Source of the DNA: DASQUK01 sp963756425
GTDB taxonomy: Bacteria > Actinomycetota > Acidimicrobiia > Acidimicrobiales > VFJN01
Assembly: GCA_963756425.1 (NCBI GenBank)
Contig: CAVWNW010000012.1
Span: 310,001-374,000, forward strand
Reading direction: 5' to 3'
DNA: 64,000 nucleotides
Position 1 is the first letter of the stretch; each line of letters begins with the position of its first letter. Below the pieces are notes generated by a model. It worked only from the letters and a program-made list of their open reading frames with translations. It ran no database searches and had not been told where the DNA came from. A program made the position numbers and the translations under genes. Below, in pieces: positions 59,064 to 64,000 of this stretch.

Positions 59064-60212
59064 ATGAACGAGGCCTACATCGTGGACGCAGTTCGCACGC
59101 CGGTCGGCAGGCGCGGGGGTGGACTGGCCGGCGTCCACCCGGCCGACCTGGGTGCGCACAGCTTGGCGGCCCTGGTCGAGCGCACGGGCATCGACCCCGC
59201 GGCGGTGGAGGACGTCGTGTTCGGCTGCGTCGACACCATCGGCGGCCAGGCCGGCGACATCGCCCGCACCTGCTGGCTGGCGGCGGGGCTCCCCGAGCAC
59301 GTGCCCGGTACCACGGTCGACCGCCAATGCGGATCGTCGCAGCAGGCCGTCCACTTCGCTGCCCAGGCGGTGCTGTCGGGAACGATGGACGTCGTCGTGG
59401 CCGGCGGCGTGCAGCAGATGTCGCAGATCCCCATCTCGTCGGCCATGACCGCCGGCCAGCCGCTGGGCTTCGAAGACCCGTTCACGGGATCGCCGGGGTG
59501 GGTCGCGCGCTACGGCACGCAGGACGTGAGCCAGTTCCGGTCGGCGGAGCTCATCGCCGAGAAGTGGGACATCGGGCGCGACGAGATGGAGGCCTTCGCC
59601 GTGGAATCCCACACCCGGGCCGTCCGGGCACGCGCCGAGGGCCGCTTCGATGCCGAGATCGTGCCGCTGGGTGAGTGCACCGCCGACGAGGGGCCACGGG
59701 AGCCCGACTGGGCCAAGATCCGCTCGCTGCCGGCGTTGACCGAAGGCGGGCGGGTGACGGCGGCGTGTTCGTCGCAGATCTCCGACGCCTCGGCGTCGCT
59801 GCTGATCGTCAACGAGAGGGGCCTCGCCGACCACGGGCTCTCGCCCCGGGCGCGGATCCACCACATCTCGGTGCGGGCCGACGACCCGGTGTGGATGCTG
59901 ACGGCTCCGATCCCGGCCACCGCGCACACGCTGGTCAAGACCGGCATGCGCCTCGACGACATCGACCTGGTCGAGATCAACGAGGCGTTCGCATCCGTCG
60001 TCATCGCCTGGGCGCGGGAGGCCGATGCCGATATGGCCAGGGTCAACGTCAACGGTGGGGCCATCGCCCTCGGCCACCCGCTCGGCGCCACCGGCGCCCG
60101 CCTGATGACGACCTTGCTCCACGAGCTGGAGCGCTGCGGCGGGCGCTGGGGCCTCCAGACGATGTGCGAGGGCGGCGGCCAGGCCAACGTGACCATCGTC
60201 GAGCGGCTGTAG
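59064..60212 (+). CDS. fadA6: Thiolase FadA6-like (steroid ring degradation)
   Basis: A 382-residue thiolase close to FadA6 (Rv3556c), which releases acetyl-CoA in the end steps of ring degradation. The catalytic cysteine is in TVDRQCGSSQQAVHFAAQAV near 85, the histidine in IALGHPLGATGARLMTTLL near 340 and the second cysteine in LQTMCEGGGQANVTIVERL near 370. GVQQMSQIPISSAMTAGQP and GLSPRARIHHISVRADDP are further shared stretches. AGGAG lies 5 nt before the ATG. It follows ipdC by 67 nt and may belong to its unit. Confidence 0.94.
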   Translation: MNEAYIVDAVRTPVGRRGGGLAGVHPADLGAHSLAALVERTGIDPAAVEDVVFGCVDTIGGQAGDIARTCWLAAGLPEHVPGTTVDRQCGSSQQAVHFAAQAVLSGTMDVVVAGGVQQMSQIPISSAMTAGQPLGFEDPFTGSPGWVARYGTQDVSQFRSAELIAEKWDIGRDEMEAFAVESHTRAVRARAEGRFDAEIVPLGECTADEGPREPDWAKIRSLPALTEGGRVTAACSSQISDASASLLIVNERGLADHGLSPRARIHHISVRADDPVWMLTAPIPATAHTLVKTGMRLDDIDLVEINEAFASVVIAWAREADADMARVNVNGGAIALGHPLGATGARLMTTLLHELERCGGRWGLQTMCEGGGQANVTIVERL

Positions 60213-60220
60213 GACCCGTG

Positions 60221-60240
60221 GCCGTCGCCCTGGCGACGGC
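60221..60240. terminator. Terminator hairpin between fadA6 and the AidB-like gene
   Basis: GCCGTCGCC (60221-60229) and GGCGACGGC (60232-60240) form a perfect 9-bp inverted repeat with a 2-nt gap between convergent genes. Confidence 0.6.
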
Positions 60241-60270
60241 GACCGCCCGCCGGCCGGAAGGGACCGTCGG

Positions 60271-61947
60271 CTAGCTGACCTTGGGCTGGGCCCGGTCGAT
60301 GATCGTGGAGAGATCGAGCCCCGGCGGCAGCGTGCCCAAAGCCAGTCCCTCCTCAGCGGCCAGCCGCGAGGCGCAGAACGCTTCGGCGACGGCGGGATGT
60401 CCGTAGCGCACCAGCAGGCTGCCCTGGAAGGCCAGTGCCATGGCCTCGACCACCCTCCGAGCGCGGGACTCGATGCCGACCAGGTCGCCGAGCTCGTGGC
60501 GCACGCGGGCCACGGCGCCGTCGAGCCGCTCGTCCGAGCCGCGAGCGGCGTCGATCTCAGTCAGGAACGCCTCCAGCGCCGCCGGCTCGCGGGCCATCGC
60601 CCGCAGCACGTCCAGGCAGATCACGTTGCCCGAACCCTCCCAGATGCCGTTGAGCGGGCTCTCGCGGAACAGCCGGGGCATGATCGATTCCTCGACGTAG
60701 CCGTTCCCGCCGAGGCACTCCAGCGCCTCGCCCACCTGCGTGGGCTGGCGCTTGCAGATCCAGTACTTGGCCACGGCCGTGGCCATCCGCCTGAGGACAT
60801 CGGCGTCCTCGTCGCCCCGGGAGGCCTCGTCGAATGCCCGGGCCAGCCGCATCGCCGTGACGGTCGCGGCCTCGGACTCCACCGCCAGGTCGGCGAGCAC
60901 CGCCCGCATGAGCGGCTGGTCGACCAGCGGCGAGCCGAATGCCGAACGATGAGCGGTGTGGTGGATCGCCTGAGCGGTGGCCTGCCGCATGGTGGAGGTC
61001 GCCCCCAGCACGCAGTCCAGACGGGTGTGGGCGACCATGTCGATGATCGTGCGGACGCCCCGGCCCTCCTCGCCGACCATCCACGCGAGCGCACCCTCCA
61101 GCTCGATCTCGCTCGATGCGTTGGACCGGTTGCCGAGCTTGTCCTTCAGGCGCACGATCCGGAACCCGGAGTTGCGCTCGCCATCGGGGAGCCAGCGCGG
61201 CACCAGGAAGCACGTCAGGGTGCCGGGGGCTTGCGCCAGCATCAGGAACACGTCCGACATCGGGGCCGAGCAGAACCACTTGTGCCCCGTCAGGGTCCAC
61301 AGGCCGCGGTCGCCATCGGCGTCACCGCCACCGGCGATTCGCTCGGCGCGGGTGGTGTTGGCCCGGACGTCGGACCCGCCCTGCTTCTCGGTCATGGCCA
61401 TGCCGGCGAGGACGCCCGGCTTCTCGCGTGCGGCCACGTTGCGCGGGTCGTAGGCCCGGGCCACGAGGCGGGGCTCCCACTCGGCGGCCAGATCGGCCTG
61501 CGCTCGGAGTGCGGGCACGATCGAGTAGGTCATGGAGATCGGGCAGCCGTGGCCGGCGTCGACCTGGGACCACACAACGAAGCCGGCGGCCCGCGCTACG
61601 TGGGCGCCCGCCTGGTCGACCGCCCACGGGGCGCCGTGGAGGCCGTGGGACACCGCAACCTGCATCAGCTCGTGGTAGGCGGGGTGGTAGGTGACCTCGT
61701 CGATGCGATGCCCGTAACGGTCGTGGGTTCGCAGCTCGGGCGGGTGGCGGTTGGCGTCGAATCCCCACCCGATGGCCTCGGGTGACCCTGCCAGGCGGCC
61801 GAGCGCGTGCAGGTCGTCGACGGCCCAGCCGGCGCCCTCGCGCTCGACGGCCTCCGTCAGGGCAGCGTCGCCAGCGAACACGTCGTAGCCCTCGAGCGGC
61901 GGCGGCTGGTTCGTGACCTCGTGCGTGGCGCTGGGCATGGCACCCAT
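60271..61947 (-). CDS. AidB-type acyl-CoA dehydrogenase
   Basis: A 558-residue flavoprotein of the AidB/isovaleryl-CoA dehydrogenase branch, longer than usual because of an extra C-terminal domain. AGMAMTEKQGGSDVRANTTR is the family signature near residue 190, followed by WTLTGHKWFCSAPMSDVFLM, then LKDKLGNRSNASSEIELEGA near 265. ECLGGNGYVEESIMPRLFRE near 420 and SPLNGIWEGSGNVICLDVLR close the dehydrogenase core. In Escherichia coli AidB binds DNA and responds to alkylation; a role in CoA metabolism is as likely here. A GGCACC-CAT-GGTGCC repeat lies over the start codon. It is last in the unit TrmH, MauE, AidB. Confidence 0.9.
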   Translation of the reverse strand: MGAMPSATHEVTNQPPPLEGYDVFAGDAALTEAVEREGAGWAVDDLHALGRLAGSPEAIGWGFDANRHPPELRTHDRYGHRIDEVTYHPAYHELMQVAVSHGLHGAPWAVDQAGAHVARAAGFVVWSQVDAGHGCPISMTYSIVPALRAQADLAAEWEPRLVARAYDPRNVAAREKPGVLAGMAMTEKQGGSDVRANTTRAERIAGGGDADGDRGLWTLTGHKWFCSAPMSDVFLMLAQAPGTLTCFLVPRWLPDGERNSGFRIVRLKDKLGNRSNASSEIELEGALAWMVGEEGRGVRTIIDMVAHTRLDCVLGATSTMRQATAQAIHHTAHRSAFGSPLVDQPLMRAVLADLAVESEAATVTAMRLARAFDEASRGDEDADVLRRMATAVAKYWICKRQPTQVGEALECLGGNGYVEESIMPRLFRESPLNGIWEGSGNVICLDVLRAMAREPAALEAFLTEIDAARGSDERLDGAVARVRHELGDLVGIESRARRVVEAMALAFQGSLLVRYGHPAVAEAFCASRLAAEEGLALGTLPPGLDLSTIIDRAQPKVS

Positions 61948-61976
61948 GGTGCCTGCCTAAGACGCAAAAGGCTGCC

Positions 61977-62498
61977 TCAGGAACCTCGCGTGTGGCGCAG
62001 AGCCCTCGGGAGGTCGACCAGGACGACATAGAGCACGAGCACCGACAACACGCTGAGTCCGGCAACGACCGAGCCCTTGACCGGGGCGTCGGCGATGGCG
62101 TCGAGCGGCGCACCGATCCCAAGGACCGCGGCAGCGGCGGCGGTTGCCGCCAATGCGACGTCGACCACGACGTGGACCGGATGGGGCGGCGTGTCCTCAC
62201 GCCCGAAGCAGCCACACGAACCCACCATGGTTCCGGCCCGCAACGCGGCTATGACGAACGCCGCGAACGCCAGGTAGCTGGCGGCGACGAGCCACCAGAC
62301 CCACGCCCAGCCGGCGGCCGCCGCCAGCAGGCCTACGAGCAGCTCGGCCGCGGCCCCCACCCGCACCCCAGTCCTCGACGCCGGGAGCCCCAGCGCCCGC
62401 AGCGCACCCACCGTCATCGCCGGTTCGACGGCCTTCGCCGCGCCCGCGAACACGAGGAGCAGTGCAGCGGTGAGGGCGGGTCCGGTCAGTGCGGGCAT
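61977..62498 (-). CDS. MauE/DoxX-like membrane protein
   Basis: A 173-residue membrane protein with four helices (LTAALLLVFAGAAKAVEPAM opens, then GAAAELLVGLLAAAAGWAWV). A GSCGCFGRED loop between helices III and IV carries two cysteines, as in MauE proteins, which assist disulfide formation in periplasmic enzymes. The following helix pair ends in a basic tail. Its start overlaps the TrmH stop by 1 nt and the AidB-like gene follows 29 nt later. The client protein is unknown. Confidence 0.83.
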   Translation of the reverse strand: MPALTGPALTAALLLVFAGAAKAVEPAMTVGALRALGLPASRTGVRVGAAAELLVGLLAAAAGWAWVWWLVAASYLAFAAFVIAALRAGTMVGSCGCFGREDTPPHPVHVVVDVALAATAAAAAVLGIGAPLDAIADAPVKGSVVAGLSVLSVLVLYVVLVDLPRALRHTRGS

Positions 62499-63301
62499 CA
62501 GGCGGAGTCGAATCTACTGAGCCGGTGCAGGGCCACCGCCGCCGCCGTGGCCACGTTCAACGAGTCGACCGAGGGGGCGATGGGGATGCGCACCCGCCGC
62601 CCGGATGCGGCGAGCGCGGCGTCGCTGAGCCCGGGCCCCTCGGCGCCGACCAGCAGCGCGACCTTGGGCCGGCCGGCGGCGATGTCACGCGCCACGGCAT
62701 CGATGGGCTCGGCGGGGGGCGCCGGGGTCAGGGCCAGCAGCTCGAAGCCTCGCCGTCGCAGCTCGCCGAGCCCGTCGGGCCAGGCGGCGAGCCGAGTCCA
62801 CGGCACCCGCAGGACGTGGCCCAGCGACACCCGGACGCTGCGGCGGTAGAGCGGGTCGGCGGTGGCGGGGTCCAGCAGGATCGCATCTGCGCCGAAGGCG
62901 GCCGCGTTGCGGAACAGCGCGCCGACGTTCTCGTGGTCGCTCAGCCCCTCGGCGACGACGATCAGCTCGGCGCCTCGCAGGACAGCGCTGAGCGCGGGCA
63001 GCGGTCGCCGGTCGGCGGCCGCCAGCACGCCGCGATGAAACGGGAAGCCGGTGACCGCCTCGACCTCGGCGTCGGACCGGACCACCACCGGCGCCCGGCC
63101 GCCCACGAGGGAACGCACCAGCTCCGCCTTGCGAGCCGCGGCCAGCACCGACCGGACGGGGAACTCCGAACCGAGCAGAGCCTCCAGCGCCAACGTCCCC
63201 TCCACCACGAAGAACCCGCCGCGGCGCTCGACCGCGCGCCGGCGCTCGGGGTCGTTCAGCGCCTGGTAGTCGTCGAGCATCGCGTCGTCCGCTGAGGTCA
63301 C
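62498..63301 (-). CDS. SpoU/TrmH-family RNA methyltransferase
   Basis: A 267-residue SPOUT methylase. An N-terminal substrate-binding domain (ERRGGFFVVEGTLALEALLG) precedes the knot: VVAEGLSDHENVGALFRNAA (motif 1), ALLVGAEGPGLSDAALAASG (motif 2) and IPIAPSVDSLNVATAAAVAL (motif 3), the three SpoU motifs that bind SAM. The target is probably ribose 2'-O of rRNA or tRNA. GTG 63301 is used; ATG 63280 is an equal choice, since neither has a ribosome site. Divergent from the nitroreductase-like gene by 34 nt. Confidence 0.9.
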   Translation of the reverse strand: MTSADDAMLDDYQALNDPERRRAVERRGGFFVVEGTLALEALLGSEFPVRSVLAAARKAELVRSLVGGRAPVVVRSDAEVEAVTGFPFHRGVLAAADRRPLPALSAVLRGAELIVVAEGLSDHENVGALFRNAAAFGADAILLDPATADPLYRRSVRVSLGHVLRVPWTRLAAWPDGLGELRRRGFELLALTPAPPAEPIDAVARDIAAGRPKVALLVGAEGPGLSDAALAASGRRVRIPIAPSVDSLNVATAAAVALHRLSRFDSA

Positions 63302-63335
63302 CGCGCCAGTCTGGGGCGCGACGTAGTGTCCGGGC

Positions 63336-63767
63336 ATGCCGAGCGACTTGTTCTTCCGGGGACTCAACACGGTCCATCGGACCGTGTTGAAGCTCAGCGG
63401 CGGACGGCTGGGCTGGGACGTGGCCAACATGCCGGTGCTCGAGCTCACCACGACGGGTCGGAAGACCGGCCGGCCCCACACGGTCGTCCTGACCTCGCCG
63501 GTGCGCGACGGCGACGCCATCGTGGTTGTCGGCTCCCGTGGCGGCGACAACCACCACCCCGCCTGGTTCCTCAACCTCCGCGACAACCCCGACGTCGAGG
63601 TGGCGTTGGGGCGGGAGCCGAAGCGGCCCATGCGGGCGCGCGTCGCCGATCCCGAGGAACGGGCCCGGCTGTGGCCGCAGGTCGTCGCGAGATACAAGGG
63701 CTACGGCGACTACCAGACGAGGACCGACCGCGAGATCCCGCTGGTGCTGCTCGAGCGGCGACCCTGA
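63336..63767 (+). CDS. Deazaflavin (F420)-dependent nitroreductase-family protein
   Basis: A 143-residue split-barrel protein of the Ddn family. VLELTTTGRKTGRPHTVVL near residue 33 is the family hallmark, followed by AIVVVGSRGGDNHHPAWFLN and DNPDVEVALGREPKRPMRAR, then a YKGYGDYQTRTDREIPLVLL close. TAGTGT at 63324-63329 lies 6 nt before the ATG. It is better conserved than the 21.7-kb member and has the usual length. F420 binding is inferred from the family. Confidence 0.92.
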   Translation: MPSDLFFRGLNTVHRTVLKLSGGRLGWDVANMPVLELTTTGRKTGRPHTVVLTSPVRDGDAIVVVGSRGGDNHHPAWFLNLRDNPDVEVALGREPKRPMRARVADPEERARLWPQVVARYKGYGDYQTRTDREIPLVLLERRP

Positions 63768-63870
63768 ACTTCCGGGTGTAGTTGCGCCAGCCTCCGTCAC
63801 TGGGCGACGGCAGCTCACAAGTTGGCCGTTCGTGCGCGTCTCGCCCCACCTACTCACGGTGGCCGCACGG

Positions 63871-64000
63871 TCAGGCGTGTTTGGGTGATGACCAGGAGAC
63901 CGCCGGAGGATCTACCCGAGCGCAGAGCGGGCCGCCGTCGTGCCCCGTCAAGTCGACCGTCGCTTCGAGACAACCAGCCTCGATCGCCGACGCGATGAGC
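63871..64000 (-). CDS. Tail of an unidentified gene running off the window
   Basis: The minus-strand frame is open from the window edge for 42 codons (IEAGCLEATVDLTGHDGGPL and so on) to a stop at 63871-63873. Its codons are GC-rich at third positions, and the amino acid make-up is protein-like. The start lies outside. No family is recognised from so short a piece. Confidence 0.4.
   Translation of the reverse strand, partial: LIASAIEAGCLEATVDLTGHDGGPLCARVDPPAVSWSSPKHA

Overview
This is a gene-dense, high-GC chromosomal segment of an actinobacterium. The F420-type nitroreductase folds, Tad pilus locus, BldG-like switch, many acyl-CoA dehydrogenases and DUF427/DUF4244 proteins point to Actinomycetota. 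Acidimicrobiia is my best guess, without a marker gene that settles it. Many genes carry a TANNNT -10 box only 6-9 nt before an ATG/GTG, the signature of leaderless transcripts, and I used it to place several starts.

Layout. 1-7.1 kb: a truncated EamA transporter, a possible ferritin-like protein, an ECF sigma/anti-sigma pair, an rpoD-type sigma factor, a ClC channel with CBS domains and a HAD phosphatase; a run of five hairpins separates the sigma factor from ClC. 7.2-11.6 kb: a Tad/Flp pilus operon behind a consensus promoter. 11.6-14.8 kb: a DUF1998 helicase divergent from a STAS antagonist and its anti-sigma kinase, the same neighbourhood as bldG in Streptomyces. 14.9-19.5 kb: lipoprotein, acyl-CoA dehydrogenase and dnaX-ybaB-recR. 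19.6-21.7 kb: a 67/68-bp tandem repeat, tRNA-Ser(GGA), and a 1.5-kb island bounded by a 21-bp copy of the tRNA 3' end that holds one phage-type poly-gamma-glutamate hydrolase. 21.7-32.4 kb: CoA-thioester metabolism (TesB/DUF427 fusion, SDR, amidohydrolase, two-subunit acyl-CoA dehydrogenase, TetR, CoA-transferase/DUF35/thiolase operon). 32.6-42.3 kb: tRNA deaminase, MocR regulator, tRNA-Ser(CGA), CsoR, endonuclease IV, ZIP transporter, ABC exporter and a membrane spermidine-synthase-like protein.

42.3-60.2 kb holds a split pathway for the last steroid rings (HIP-CoA, C/D ring degradation): fadE30, ipdF and a MaoC-like gene at 42.3-44.9 kb, then echA20-ipdA-ipdB, ipdC and fadA6 at 54.7-60.2 kb. 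In between are a DtxR regulator, a K+-independent proton pyrophosphatase, a PhoX-like phosphatase, a MerR/aldo-keto reductase pair and a three-lipoprotein operon (cupredoxin, beta-helix, DUF1996). A shared inverted repeat, CTGACG-N3-CGTCAG, lies at the starts of fadE30, echA20 and ipdC and nowhere else that I found, which suggests one repressor for the pathway with a site unlike the mycobacterial KstR2 site. 60.3-64 kb: AidB-like dehydrogenase, MauE-like protein, TrmH methylase, a second F420-type nitroreductase and the tail of an unidentified gene.

Three single-base insertions break otherwise intact genes (CoA-transferase at 31540, hppA at 46170 and 48016). All three are +1, so assembly error must be excluded before they are read as mutations.
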